A program made the translations under genes and the position numbers. The notes under the pieces were generated by a model. The model was given only the letters and a program-made list of their open reading frames with translations. It was not told the origin of the DNA and did not search any database. Of a DNA stretch of 64,000 nt, positions 1 to 8,542 are shown piece after piece; position 1 is the stretch's first letter, and the number at the start of each line of letters is the position of its first letter. This stretch comes from Alphaproteobacteria bacterium. GTDB lineage: Bacteria; Pseudomonadota; Alphaproteobacteria; MPNO01; UBA2964. Location of the stretch: NCBI GenBank assembly GCA_012103315.1, contig WLWZ01000002.1, forward strand, positions 135,381-199,380, in the 5' to 3' direction.

Positions 1-799
1 CTTTCAAATATTCAAACAAATCTATCTCCGGCAGCAGATTAACGGTGATGGTGTCGCCGGGTCGCCAATAGGATGAAATTTGCAGGATCACCGGACCGCT
101 GAGCCCGCGATGCGTAAAGAGCAGTCCTTCGGTAAACTGGATTTTGCCATGGGTTACCGTTGCGTCGACCGAAACGCCTGACAAACCATCGAGCCGCGCT
201 AGCGTCTCAGCATCAAATGTCAGGGGTACCAACCCGGCGCGGGGCTCAATCAGCTTGAGGCCAAACTGCTTAGCGAGCTGATAGCCAAATGTGCTGGAGC
301 CCATCTTGGGAATCGATGGTCCACCAGTCGCGATAACCAGCGCTTCCGAGCTGAAATCGCCCCGATCTGTTTTCACTTCAAACGGGCCGGCCTCCGATTT
401 AGCGACGGTTTTTACTGTGACGGCGGTTTGAATATCGACGCCCTTTGCCTCGGCCAGTAACATATCGATAATTTGCTTGGCGGGGCCGAGACAAAACAGT
501 TGGCCATGGTCACGCTGATGCCACTCGATCTCATACTGATCGACCAAAGAGATGAAGTCGTGCTGGGTGTAACGCGCCAGCGCCGAGACACAAAAGCGAT
601 GATTCTCTGACAGGAAGTTATCCGGTGACGCATAAAGGTTGGTGAAGTTGCACCGTCCACCACCCGAGATAAAAATCTTGCGCCCAACCTCTTCTGACTG
701 ATCGAGCAACAACACTCTGCGGCCCCGTCGATTGGCTTCCGCCGCACACATCAGGCCCGCGGCACCGGCGCCAATAATAATGACATCAAAATGGGACAT
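1..799 (-). CDS. HI0933/BaiN-type FAD-dependent oxidoreductase, C-terminus cut by window edge
   Basis: The gene starts at an ATG at 799 and stays open to the first base of the window, so about 266 N-terminal residues are visible and the C-terminus is missing. The N-terminus carries the Rossmann dinucleotide-binding fingerprint GAGAAG at about residues 11-16. This is followed by a GRKIFISGGGRCNFTN block, which is typical of the HI0933/BaiN (aminoacetone oxidase-like) flavoproteins. A second ATGGPSIPKMG motif lies at about residue 160. Members bind FAD and reduce or oxidise small substrates; the substrate here cannot be told. It ends 19 bp downstream of the Rieske oxygenase beta gene on the same strand, so it may share that transcript. 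Confidence 0.9.
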   Translation of the reverse strand, partial: MSHFDVIIIGAGAAGLMCAAEANRRGRRVLLLDQSEEVGRKIFISGGGRCNFTNLYASPDNFLSENHRFCVSALARYTQHDFISLVDQYEIEWHQRDHGQLFCLGPAKQIIDMLLAEAKGVDIQTAVTVKTVAKSEAGPFEVKTDRGDFSSEALVIATGGPSIPKMGSSTFGYQLAKQFGLKLIEPRAGLVPLTFDAETLARLDGLSGVSVDATVTHGKIQFTEGLLFTHRGLSGPVILQISSYWRPGDTITVNLLPEIDLFEYLK

Positions 800-817
800 C
801 GGATTTATCTGACAGTG

Positions 818-1291
818 TCAGATCGGTCGCACAATGGAGTTGGGAATTATTGTCGTATCATAGACGCAGAGACGCTCGCGAAATTTAAGCGCATCGTCTT
901 CACGGATGATGATATCGCGATATTCACCTGCACACAGAATATGTGTGTCTTTGCCAGCCAGTGTTTCAAAAATGATGAAGTTGGTCCGTGTGATGGTCTC
1001 GTCTTCGGAGCCTGTCACATGCACCGCACCCAACATATGACGCCAGCTGCGGGGACCAAACACGTTGAGCTTGGAAAATGCTTCCATCCGATCCTGAAGC
1101 ATGCCCTGTGAATCGCATAGCAGCAGACCAAGCGGCAGACCGCTGTCAAAATTTTCTTTCGCGATAATCTTATAAAGGCAGTCGCTGGCAAAGAAGCCCG
1201 GCCAGCTTTCAAGGTCATTGTCATCGATGGCAAGCGCATAGGCGTTGATCAAGTCTTCGACCGCGCTGCGCTGTTCAGGCGATATCGTCAT
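818..1291 (-). CDS. Aromatic-ring-hydroxylating dioxygenase, beta (small) subunit
   Basis: This 157-residue protein has the size and feel of the SnoaL-like beta subunits of Rieske non-haem iron oxygenases: an early EDLINAYALAIDDNDLESW helix, a central RMEAF segment and a late TRTNFIIFET strand. The subunit is structural and shapes the active site; it holds no metal. The start ATG overlaps the TGA of the alpha-subunit gene by 4 bp (1288-1291), which implies translational coupling and a 1:1 complex with that partner. No ferredoxin or reductase gene lies beside it, so electrons must come from a component encoded elsewhere. The family call is firm; the substrate is unknown. Confidence 0.88.
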   Translation of the reverse strand: MTISPEQRSAVEDLINAYALAIDDNDLESWPGFFASDCLYKIIAKENFDSGLPLGLLLCDSQGMLQDRMEAFSKLNVFGPRSWRHMLGAVHVTGSEDETITRTNFIIFETLAGKDTHILCAGEYRDIIIREDDALKFRERLCVYDTTIIPNSIVRPI

Positions 1292-2511
1292 AGCCCCATC
1301 ACGTTGCGATAGCCTTTATAGAAAGCGCGTAGAGCGACTTCGGTCACCATATGATCGGCATCATCAGTATCGCGTCCACCGAGCTCGACCACGCCCTGCT
1401 CATCGGGATGGGCGAGGATACCTTCCTGGGTGCGCTCGAGTATTTGTCCGTCGTCTAGCGACACCAGGCCAGCCGGGCCCATGAGATTGGCCTGGCGTAA
1501 TCGCCGCGTCGTCATCTCCTCGTCGTCATCTTCATAGCCAAAAAACGTCCAGTGCAACTCAAACGCATTCGGTCCTTTGGGCACAATCTGACGGGTTGCC
1601 AGCGTATTCGACTGCTGCTGCAAAATCACGTTTGGCCAGAGCGTTTGCATGACGACTGTCTGATCGCCCTCGAATTCGCGCACGACGTCGAGCAGGTTGG
1701 GATCGCTGAGCGCCAGGTCAGAATCGAAAGATCGCATCTGGGCCGTGCCATCATTGAGCTCCTGCTTGCCCCGGATTGAGCTCAGCGCCGTATGCAATCC
1801 AGTGTCATCCATTTCAACCCGGGAATCGTTATCAACCCGGAATAAGCCAAACGTCACGAAGAACACATGCAAAAGACTCGCGTGATGTGTGTCCTTGATA
1901 TTCTCCAGCATTAACTTCCAATTAGCGCCGATACGCTGCCGCGAATGACCGAGAAGCTTAAGCGACCGACCATCGAGCTCGCGGTCGTAATAGCCGAGAA
2001 TACGCTCGCCCATATAGGTTTCAAACGGTGGTGTCTCGTCTGACATGGTTGCGAAAATGCCACCATTCCGGACATGGACCTTGAGCTTATCCAGCCCGTT
2101 ATCGGCCATCGAAAAGTCTTCCGGCATCCCGCCATTGCCTTTGACGCCACGGTAAAACGGCACGCCAAGCAAATTGCCTTTGAGGTCGTACGTCCATTGA
2201 TGATAGGGGCACATAATCTCATTGAACGAGCCCTTATCCTGTTCGCAGAGTTTTACGCCGCGATGGGCACAGCGATTGACCAACGCGTTTATGCCACCTT
2301 CGGCGTCCCGCACTACGATGATTGACTGGTCACCGATTTGGGTGCGTTTAAAATCACCAGCGTTAGGGATTTCACATTCGAGCCCGACATAGTTCCACAC
2401 CGGGCCATAAAAGATTTTCTCAAGCTCGCGCTCGTAATTTTCTTGATCAGTATAGATCCAGTAAGGAACCCGATCGTTTCCCTCTGGCCAGGTGAGCGGC
2501 GTCTCAGACAT
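1288..2511 (-). CDS. Aromatic-ring-hydroxylating dioxygenase, alpha subunit (Rieske)
   Basis: This 407-residue catalytic subunit shows the Rieske [2Fe-2S] ligands C81-x-H83 and C101-x2-H104. The mononuclear iron motif D207-x2-H210-x4-H215 lies in the segment ENIKDTHHASLLH. D207 would be the electron bridge between neighbouring subunits. Family members insert O2 into aromatic rings or N-heterocycles in the cytoplasm, using electrons from a separate reductase. It is translationally coupled to the beta subunit downstream, and its start overlaps the stop of the enoyl-CoA hydratase upstream by one base. The three genes therefore form an operon for degrading an aromatic compound, possibly one handled as a CoA thioester. 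The substrate cannot be read from the sequence. Confidence 0.93.
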   Translation of the reverse strand: MSETPLTWPEGNDRVPYWIYTDQENYERELEKIFYGPVWNYVGLECEIPNAGDFKRTQIGDQSIIVVRDAEGGINALVNRCAHRGVKLCEQDKGSFNEIMCPYHQWTYDLKGNLLGVPFYRGVKGNGGMPEDFSMADNGLDKLKVHVRNGGIFATMSDETPPFETYMGERILGYYDRELDGRSLKLLGHSRQRIGANWKLMLENIKDTHHASLLHVFFVTFGLFRVDNDSRVEMDDTGLHTALSSIRGKQELNDGTAQMRSFDSDLALSDPNLLDVVREFEGDQTVVMQTLWPNVILQQQSNTLATRQIVPKGPNAFELHWTFFGYEDDDEEMTTRRLRQANLMGPAGLVSLDDGQILERTQEGILAHPDEQGVVELGGRDTDDADHMVTEVALRAFYKGYRNVMGL

Positions 2512-3206
2512 TAGTGATGGTCCAGCGCAAACCGCGCCTGTTCAACCAGCGCATTGTTAGGCCGGGCAGCCGCTGGCATTTGCTTGATAGCGTGTAGATA
2601 AGCCTTGCAGCTTTTGAGAACTTCCGCATCCCGATTTCCGAGCGTCGCGACGAATTCATCGACCTCCGCTTCAAGGCGATCTGCCGGTACCACCCGCGAC
2701 AGCAATCCGATATCGAGTGCTTCTGCCGCATCAAATTCACGGCTGGAAAGGATCAAATCGAGGGCCCGCTTAGGTGGCAGATGTTCGTGGATAACCTCCA
2801 TAAGAAACATCGGCGGAAAGCCAAGGCTCACCTCATCAAGCATAAAACGAGCATCATCGGCGGCGATCGAAATATCAGAACGCATAGCCACCCCAAGACC
2901 AAAGCCAAACGCGCGGCCTTTAATGGCGGTCACCACGATTCCAGGAAATGCCGCAAAGGCGGCGTTCACACGGCTGATCTCGCTAAAGCCCGCATAGGGG
3001 CCACCGGGATGCTTCGGTTCCTCACGATCCCGTCCCAGAGAGAAATCATCACCCACCGCGTGAATGACAATGACATCGCTTTCACCAGGAGCGGTTTCCA
3101 GAATTTCAGCCGTGCGGCCGAGCATTTCTGAGGTAAACGCATTGGCGTGCGAGGCACGCTGTAAAAACAGCCGCCCTACTCTGCCGTCTTGTTCAAATCC
3201 GATCAT
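2511..3206 (-). CDS. Enoyl-CoA hydratase/isomerase family protein
   Basis: This 231-residue crotonase-fold protein is slightly shorter than the usual 255-260. It has the family hallmarks: a GDDFSLGRDREEP oxyanion-hole region at about residues 53-65, an IKGRAFGFGLGVAMRSDISIA block, and an FMLDEVSLGFPP segment where the catalytic acids usually lie. Only one clear Glu is present in the second catalytic region, so hydration is not certain; isomerase or hydrolase activity is possible. It is the first gene of an operon with the Rieske oxygenase subunits, which suggests a role in side-chain or ring-cleavage CoA chemistry. It resembles the enoyl-CoA hydratase at 53322-54050 in style and size. Confidence 0.88.
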   Translation of the reverse strand: MIGFEQDGRVGRLFLQRASHANAFTSEMLGRTAEILETAPGESDVIVIHAVGDDFSLGRDREEPKHPGGPYAGFSEISRVNAAFAAFPGIVVTAIKGRAFGFGLGVAMRSDISIAADDARFMLDEVSLGFPPMFLMEVIHEHLPPKRALDLILSSREFDAAEALDIGLLSRVVPADRLEAEVDEFVATLGNRDAEVLKSCKAYLHAIKQMPAAARPNNALVEQARFALDHH

Positions 3207-3263
3207 CGTTCATTCCGTTTCCGCTCACTAAAGACTGATTGTCTTGCAGCAGAACCGGACCCG

Positions 3264-4496
3264 TCAACTGGTGAAACGTTTTTGCGCCGCTTGCAAAAGC
3301 TGTAACCGCAAGGCGTTAAGCTTGATAAAGCCCTGTGCGTCGCGCTGGTCATAGACGGTATCAGCCTCAAACGTGACGTGCGATTCCGAATAGAGGCTGT
3401 AGGGTGACTTCCGCCCAACGACAGACACCGACCCCTTGTACAGCTTCAACCGAACCGTGCCGGTGACGTGTTTTTGACTTTCATCGACCGCCGTCTGGAT
3501 CATCTCGCGCTCCGGCGAGAACCAGAACCCGTTATAGACCAGCTCGGCATAGCGCGGCATCAGATCGTCTTTCAGATGCGCGGCACCGCGATCAAGCGTG
3601 ATGCTCTCAATCCCACGATGCGCGGTCAGTAGCACTGTCCCACCGGGCGTTTCATAGACACCCCGTGATTTCATCCCGACATAGCGGTTCTCGACCAGAT
3701 CAAGCCGACCAATGCCGTTCGCCCCGCCAAGCTCGTTAAGCTTGGTAAGCATCGCCGCCGGTGACAGTTTTTCGCCATCAATCGCAACCGGGTCACCCTG
3801 CTCAAACTCGACCTCAATATAGGTCGGCGTATCAGGGGCCATTTCCGGTGAGACACTACGGGTAAACATTGCGTCACTTGGTTCGACCCAGGGGTCTTCC
3901 AGCGCGCGGCCTTCGTATGAAATGTGCAGCAGATTTGCGTCCGTGGAATAAGGCGGCTCATCTTCCTTGTCGCGCGGAATATCGATCTGATGCGCCCGCG
4001 CATATTCAAGTAGCCGCTGCCGACCATCGAGATCCCATTCACGCCACGGCGCGATAACCTGAATTTCCGGGTTCAGTGCATAATAGCCAAGTTCAAACCG
4101 CACCTGGTCATTGCCCTTGCCGGTTGCCCCATGGCTGACCGCATCGGCGCCGGTCTCGGCAGCGATCTCGATCTGACGTTTGGCGATCAGGGGTCGTGCG
4201 ATAGACGTGCCCAAAAGATAGACGCCTTCATAAACCGCATTGGCCCGAAACATCGGAAACACGAAATCGCGGACAAATTCTTCGCGGACATCTTCGATAT
4301 AAATCTCTTTGACACCGGCGGCTTCGGCCTTGGCCCGCGCCGGTTCAACCTCTTCGCCCTGACCGAGATCCGCCGTAAAAGTAACGACCTCGCAGTCATA
4401 TTCTTCCTGCAACCAGCGCAAGATGACAGACGTGTCCAACCCGCCCGAATAGGCCAGTACCACCTTGTTGATGTCTCTTTTATTGATCGCAGCCAT
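3264..4496 (-). CDS. argG: Argininosuccinate synthase
   Basis: This 410-residue protein is full length for bacterial ArgG. It catalyses the ATP-dependent condensation of citrulline and aspartate to argininosuccinate, the penultimate step of arginine synthesis. The N-type PP-loop AYSGGLDTS lies at about residues 15-23. The family signatures [14 protein letters not shown] and [17 protein letters not shown] are intact. No argH or other arg gene is adjacent, so it is probably a single-gene transcript. The upstream 157 bp before the divergent DUF898 gene must hold both promoters. Confidence 0.98.
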   Translation of the reverse strand: MAAINKRDINKVVLAYSGGLDTSVILRWLQEEYDCEVVTFTADLGQGEEVEPARAKAEAAGVKEIYIEDVREEFVRDFVFPMFRANAVYEGVYLLGTSIARPLIAKRQIEIAAETGADAVSHGATGKGNDQVRFELGYYALNPEIQVIAPWREWDLDGRQRLLEYARAHQIDIPRDKEDEPPYSTDANLLHISYEGRALEDPWVEPSDAMFTRSVSPEMAPDTPTYIEVEFEQGDPVAIDGEKLSPAAMLTKLNELGGANGIGRLDLVENRYVGMKSRGVYETPGGTVLLTAHRGIESITLDRGAAHLKDDLMPRYAELVYNGFWFSPEREMIQTAVDESQKHVTGTVRLKLYKGSVSVVGRKSPYSLYSESHVTFEADTVYDQRDAQGFIKLNALRLQLLQAAQKRFTS

Positions 4497-4593
4497 CGTC
4501 GGGCCCTTTGCTCAGGAAACTATTGGAAAAGCGCGCGCAGTATAGGGATTAGCGGGAACACCACAAGAGGCAGCAGCACCCACGACCGCAGAT

Positions 4594-4614
4594 TGCAAAA
4601 CCTGTGATTTTGCA
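4594..4614. promoter_or_regulatory. Perfect 7-bp inverted repeat, possible operator
   Basis: The arms TGCAAAA and TTTTGCA are separated by a 7-bp spacer. The element lies in the divergent region between argG (start 4496) and the DUF898 gene (start 4654), 39 bp before the latter start. The dyad is the right size for a homodimeric repressor, or it may be a weak hairpin. No regulator is identified, so this is inference from symmetry and position only. Confidence 0.3.
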
Positions 4615-4653
4615 TAAGAATTATTGAAGATCGAGAACACAGGGGGAGAAAGT

Positions 4654-5793
4654 ATGAACGAGCAGACAATGCCGGACCCCGGAGGTCCCAGCACCCCGCC
4701 AACAGCCCCTGCTCCTATCCATCACCCACTTGAATATTTTGGCGAGGCCAAAGCGTTAGGCTGGCTGGTTTTTAAGAATACAATTCTAACCATCATCACG
4801 ATCGGATTTTACCGCTTCTGGGGTAAAACCCGTATCCGCAAACATATCTGGAGCAGCCTGTCGCTATTCGGTGAAAAACTCGAATACACTGGCACCGGTA
4901 AGGAACTGTTTTTAGGGTTTCTGATCGTTATGGCGGTGTTGGTACCGCTCGGCATAGTCGTCAACGTCGGAAACTTCTATCTCCAAACATTGGGCAACAA
5001 CCATGTGTTGTTTGCCTTCCAAGCGACCTATTCACTGCTCTTTTTATTCTTGTTTGGCTACGCGGTTTTTCGGGCGCGACGGTATCAGCTTTCCAGAACT
5101 GTTTGGCGCAGCATCCGTTTTGCACAGGCAGGAGAGGCCAAGAAGTACGCCTTAAAGTTCTTTGGATACTGGTTGCTTGCGGTCCTAACTTTAGGCCTAG
5201 CCGCACCGCTCGCCTTGGTACGGCTGCAAACTTACCTGATAAATAATACTTTTCTGGGGCAAGAAAAATTTAGTCTAGATGCACAGGTAAAAGACATATT
5301 CTGGAAGGCCATCCTATGTGGAATCCTTGCTCCCTTTACATTATACCTGTCCATGCTCTGGTTTGCTGCGTTCTATACCCGGTACATAGTTTCCAAGACC
5401 CACTTTGGACCCCTCAAACTAGCTTTGCCAATAACTTTCGGTGACTTAGCCAAAATTTATATTCCTTATATTTTGGTTATAGTCCTCATATTTGCAGTTA
5501 TTGCCGGGCCTGTAATTTTTGCTGCTCTAAATCTGGGAAGTATCGGAGACATTAATGCCGCAGCATTTGTTCCTATAACGCTGGTATTGATTCTCTTTTT
5601 CTTTCTGCCAACGATAACTGCAATGATGATCACCCATCGACTTCTCGGTCTTTTTGCAAACAAGCTTGAGGCAGAAGGCGAGATTGATCTCGATGCATTT
5701 GTGCAAAACGCCCAGCAGGCCTCCGGCACGGGTGAAGGCTTGGCCGATGCGCTGGATGTCGGCGGCGCAGCAGGTATTGAGGTAGGGTTGTAA
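4654..5793 (+). CDS. DUF898 (YjgN-like) polytopic inner-membrane protein
   Basis: The protein has about 379 residues and several strongly hydrophobic segments. It shows repeated YRFWGKTRIRKHIW / ARRYQLSRTVWR-type blocks, which are typical of the DUF898/YjgN family of unknown function. I place the start at the ATG at 4654 because GGGGGAGA sits 5-6 bases upstream; an in-frame TTG at 4624 has no comparable site. The M48 peptidase follows two bases after the stop, so the two are almost certainly co-transcribed. The pairing suggests a membrane quality-control or envelope role. The gene reads AT-richer than its neighbours, which could reflect its hydrophobic codons or a different origin. Confidence 0.85.
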   Translation: MNEQTMPDPGGPSTPPTAPAPIHHPLEYFGEAKALGWLVFKNTILTIITIGFYRFWGKTRIRKHIWSSLSLFGEKLEYTGTGKELFLGFLIVMAVLVPLGIVVNVGNFYLQTLGNNHVLFAFQATYSLLFLFLFGYAVFRARRYQLSRTVWRSIRFAQAGEAKKYALKFFGYWLLAVLTLGLAAPLALVRLQTYLINNTFLGQEKFSLDAQVKDIFWKAILCGILAPFTLYLSMLWFAAFYTRYIVSKTHFGPLKLALPITFGDLAKIYIPYILVIVLIFAVIAGPVIFAALNLGSIGDINAAAFVPITLVLILFFFLPTITAMMITHRLLGLFANKLEAEGEIDLDAFVQNAQQASGTGEGLADALDVGGAAGIEVGL

Positions 5794-5795
5794 CT

Positions 5796-6908
5796 TTGTC
5801 AGCACAAGGATGGTTTTACGATGGGCAATCTTCTATCCGCCATGACGTCACGTTGTCCCTGTATCCGGACCGGTTGGAAATTAACGGTATCGCGGGTCAA
5901 TCCGCCCCTGAAGTCTGGCCACTTGATCAATTATGGTGGGCGCAACCTCCGAATGCGAATGGCAAAGCACGGCTCGCACTACAAGGCGATAGTGCAGCCC
6001 GGTTGGAGCTCGATGAGCTTAACTTCATCGCTGCGATCCGTCAGGCCTGCCCCGAGATCGACAGGTCCAGCAAGGACAAAGGCAGTCGCCGCAGACTGGC
6101 TCTCATTCTCGGCGTTTCTATCGCCTCAGTCGGCCTCGCGGTCTTTGCCGCTGCCACCATTTTACCGCGCGTCCTCGCGCCGTTAATCCCGGCCTCTGTT
6201 GAACAGGCCATGGGCAAAGCAGCCGTTGAGCAGGTTATTGATCTAGTCGGGGCGTTAGAAAACAATACGATCAAACGCTGTACGGTTGAAGCAGGATACG
6301 CTGCAATGACCCGCTTCCGTGACCGGATTGCAGCGGCGTCAGACTATTCTGGCCCTCTCGAAATTACCGTCGTAGACGCCAAGATGATCAACGCCTTTGC
6401 GGCCCCCGGCGGGCAGATCGTCGTGTTCAAGGGGCTGATCGATTTTGCTAATAATCCCGAAGAGCTCGCCAGTGTCGTAGCGCATGAGCTGGGCCATGTG
6501 ATCCACCTCCACCCGACCAAAGGCATGGTTCGTCACATCGGCCTGACCGGCACGCTCGACCTGTTACTAGCAGGCGGCGGACAAGGCATTCTCGGCACCG
6601 CAACCGGACTAATGCTGCGCTCCTCCTATTCACGTGATGCGGAACGCGAAGCCGATGATGCCGCTTTGAAAATTTTACAGCGTGCAGGTGTTAAGACTTC
6701 GGGTCTGGTCTCTGTGTTCAAACGTTTTAGCAAAGAACTGCCAGGCATGCCCAAGTCTCTGCGATTGTTTTCATCGCATCCGCTAAGCGAAGAACGGGCC
6801 GCACGCCTGTCAGCGCAATCCAGTGCGCAAGGAAATGCGGCTATGTCCGCCGAAGACTGGTCTGCACTCCAAAAGATGTGTGATCCGAAAAAAACCCAGA
6901 AAAAATAG
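5796..6908 (+). CDS. M48-family zinc metallopeptidase, membrane-anchored
   Basis: This 370-residue protein has the zinc motif HELGH at residues 230-234, the third ligand in the downstream READDAAL segment, and a SSHPLSEERAARL element typical of M48 (HtpX/Oma1/BepA-like) peptidases. A single hydrophobic segment at about residues 101-123 should anchor it in the inner membrane. A roughly 100-residue N-terminal domain precedes that segment and the protease domain follows it. The start is a TTG two bases past the upstream stop, with GAGGTAGGG as a plausible ribosome site. No in-frame ATG lies near, so the TTG start is well supported. It is coupled to the DUF898 gene, suggesting membrane-protein turnover. 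Confidence 0.9.
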   Translation: MSAQGWFYDGQSSIRHDVTLSLYPDRLEINGIAGQSAPEVWPLDQLWWAQPPNANGKARLALQGDSAARLELDELNFIAAIRQACPEIDRSSKDKGSRRRLALILGVSIASVGLAVFAAATILPRVLAPLIPASVEQAMGKAAVEQVIDLVGALENNTIKRCTVEAGYAAMTRFRDRIAAASDYSGPLEITVVDAKMINAFAAPGGQIVVFKGLIDFANNPEELASVVAHELGHVIHLHPTKGMVRHIGLTGTLDLLLAGGGQGILGTATGLMLRSSYSRDAEREADDAALKILQRAGVKTSGLVSVFKRFSKELPGMPKSLRLFSSHPLSEERAARLSAQSSAQGNAAMSAEDWSALQKMCDPKKTQKK

Positions 6909-6919
6909 TCTTGATTGGC

Positions 6920-7138
6920 CTAAATCGACTCGTCTGCCTCTTTCTGGTCGATATTTGGCCAATCGATAAAGGCGAACACCCACACCAAAATCAAACTCAC
7001 CACCGGGATCGCATTGAGCAGACCCCACCACGGCGAGAAACCCGCTTTCTTCAAAATGATCATCGCGGCCCAGACCGGAATGACGACCGCAATCGCCAGC
7101 ACGGCCATTGTCCAGAGGTTGATAGGCACCCCTTGCAC
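6920..7138 (-). CDS. Small two-helix membrane protein (twin 2)
   Basis: This 72-residue protein has two hydrophobic segments and the motif SPWWGLLNAIP between them, ending in a WP and a charged tail. The GTG start at 7138 shares one base with the TAG stop of the preceding small gene (TAGTG), a coupling that supports real translation. The preceding 69-residue protein carries the matching pattern [11 protein letters not shown] followed by WP, so the two look like products of a duplication. I do not know a function. Position downstream of rlmN suggests only co-expression. Confidence 0.75.
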   Translation of the reverse strand: MQGVPINLWTMAVLAIAVVIPVWAAMIILKKAGFSPWWGLLNAIPVVSLILVWVFAFIDWPNIDQKEADESI

Positions 7139-7347
7139 TAGCGCGCCTCCGTCACATCAGCAGGAAGCGAGGGCCACCGAGATAATACCAGGACTAGATA
7201 GATTCCCAGCCAACCGAGGATTGGAATAAAGACCATAAACGCCCAAATCGGCGATTTCCCAATCCGGGTGAAAATGCGACATAACGGCCACAGCATGATA
7301 AGGCCGACAACCATCGAAACGCCAAGGCGAAATTCCAGCTCCGTCAT
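7138..7347 (-). CDS. Small two-helix membrane protein (twin 1)
   Basis: This 69-residue protein has two hydrophobic segments and the central motif [11 protein letters not shown]. Its ATG overlaps the rlmN stop by 4 bp, and it is followed with a one-base overlap by a similar 72-residue protein. The three-gene overlap chain argues for coordinated translation. The pair resembles the unnamed small membrane proteins often found beside housekeeping genes in alphaproteobacteria. No function is proposed; a heteromeric membrane complex is possible but unproven. Confidence 0.75.
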   Translation of the reverse strand: MTELEFRLGVSMVVGLIMLWPLCRIFTRIGKSPIWAFMVFIPILGWLGIYLVLVLSRWPSLPADVTEAR

Positions 7348-8498
7348 GTCGCGGTTGTCGTTGCTTCCTGTGACTTCCGTTTGGCGCGCTCGCTGGCGGA
7401 TTTAAGCTGCCCACAGGCCGCCAAAATATCGCGGCCCCGCGGTACCCGCACCGGTGCTGAATAACCGGCATTATTCACGATCTCGGCAAATCGGTTGATC
7501 GTCTTACCGTCAGAGCATTCAAAGGGAGCACCCGGCCAGGCATTGAATGGAATTAAATTTATTTTAGCCGGAATACCCTTCATAAGGCGCACAAGCTCCC
7601 GCGCGTCAGCTTCTGAATCATTCACGTCTTTGAGCATCACATACTCAAAGGTAATGCGCCGCGCATTGTTGGAACCTGGATAGGCTCGACAGGCATCCAG
7701 TAGTTCCTTGATCGGGAACTTTTTGTTTATCGGGACAATCTCATCGCGCAGATCATCGCGCACGGCATGCAGTGAGACAGCAAGGTTTACGTTCAGCTCT
7801 TCACCACAGCGCTGCATATTCGGAACATAGCCCGCCGTCGAGAGAGTAATCCGACGTTTGGAAATTGAGATACCTTCCTGATCCATGATGATCGTCAGGG
7901 CCTTCGCGACATTGTCAAAATTCAGTAGCGGTTCCCCCATCCCCATCATCACGATGTTGGATAGGAGCCGCCCGCCGCGTGGGCTCGGCCACTCTCCATA
8001 AGTATCGCGCGCCACCAGCATCTGCCCAACGATGTCAGCCGCCGTCAGGTTGCGCATCAACGGCTGGGTACCGGTATGGCAAAATTTGCAGCTCAAGGCA
8101 CAACCGACCTGCGAAGAAATACACAGCGCGCCGCGATCCTTTTCCGGGATATAGACAGTTTCAACTTCACCACCGCCCGGCACACCGAGAAGCCATTTCC
8201 GGGTGCTGTCATTTGAGAGTTGCTCATTGACGACACCAGGCCGGCCAATCTCGCAATGTACTGCGAGCTGCTCTCGCACTTTCAGCGAAAGAGTCGTCAT
8301 TTCATCGAATGACTTTGCGCCACGGTGATAAAGCCAGTGCCAAATTTGCTTAGCGCGGAATTTCGGCAAGCCAAATCCTAGAACTGTATCCTCAAGCTCC
8401 TGACGACTTAGACCGATGAGGTTCACCAAACCCACTGCAGCTGGCACAGCAGATGCCAGCGGTGTTTCCTGAATTATATTGGCCTGAGGTTCCGACAT
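7344..8498 (-). CDS. rlmN: 23S rRNA/tRNA adenine-C2 methyltransferase RlmN
   Basis: This 384-residue radical-SAM enzyme methylates A2503 of 23S rRNA and A37 of some tRNAs. The radical-SAM cluster ligands are C133-x3-C137-x2-C140 (CALSCKFC). The segments [22 protein letters not shown] and the late ILAACGQL cysteine are as expected for RlmN. A 30-residue N-terminal extension is normal for the family. It leads an operon with two small membrane proteins. A UUCG-type hairpin lies just upstream at 8513-8528. Confidence 0.97.
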   Translation of the reverse strand: MSEPQANIIQETPLASAVPAAVGLVNLIGLSRQELEDTVLGFGLPKFRAKQIWHWLYHRGAKSFDEMTTLSLKVREQLAVHCEIGRPGVVNEQLSNDSTRKWLLGVPGGGEVETVYIPEKDRGALCISSQVGCALSCKFCHTGTQPLMRNLTAADIVGQMLVARDTYGEWPSPRGGRLLSNIVMMGMGEPLLNFDNVAKALTIIMDQEGISISKRRITLSTAGYVPNMQRCGEELNVNLAVSLHAVRDDLRDEIVPINKKFPIKELLDACRAYPGSNNARRITFEYVMLKDVNDSEADARELVRLMKGIPAKINLIPFNAWPGAPFECSDGKTINRFAEIVNNAGYSAPVRVPRGRDILAACGQLKSASERAKRKSQEATTTAT

Positions 8499-8512
8499 AA
8501 CGGCACTATATA

Positions 8513-8528
8513 GAGCGCCGAAGCGCTC
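8513..8528 (-). terminator. GAGCGC-TTCG-GCGCTC hairpin between MFS gene and rlmN
   Basis: On the minus strand a perfect 6-bp GC-rich stem is closed by a TTCG tetraloop and followed by TATATAG rather than a run of T. It lies 15 bases beyond the rlmN start on the upstream side and 14 bases before the MFS stop. In the direction of transcription it therefore sits in the leader of rlmN. It may be a leader hairpin or a weak terminator for transcripts entering from upstream; the missing U-tract makes true termination doubtful. Confidence 0.35.
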
Positions 8529-8542
8529 ACGGGAAATATTCT

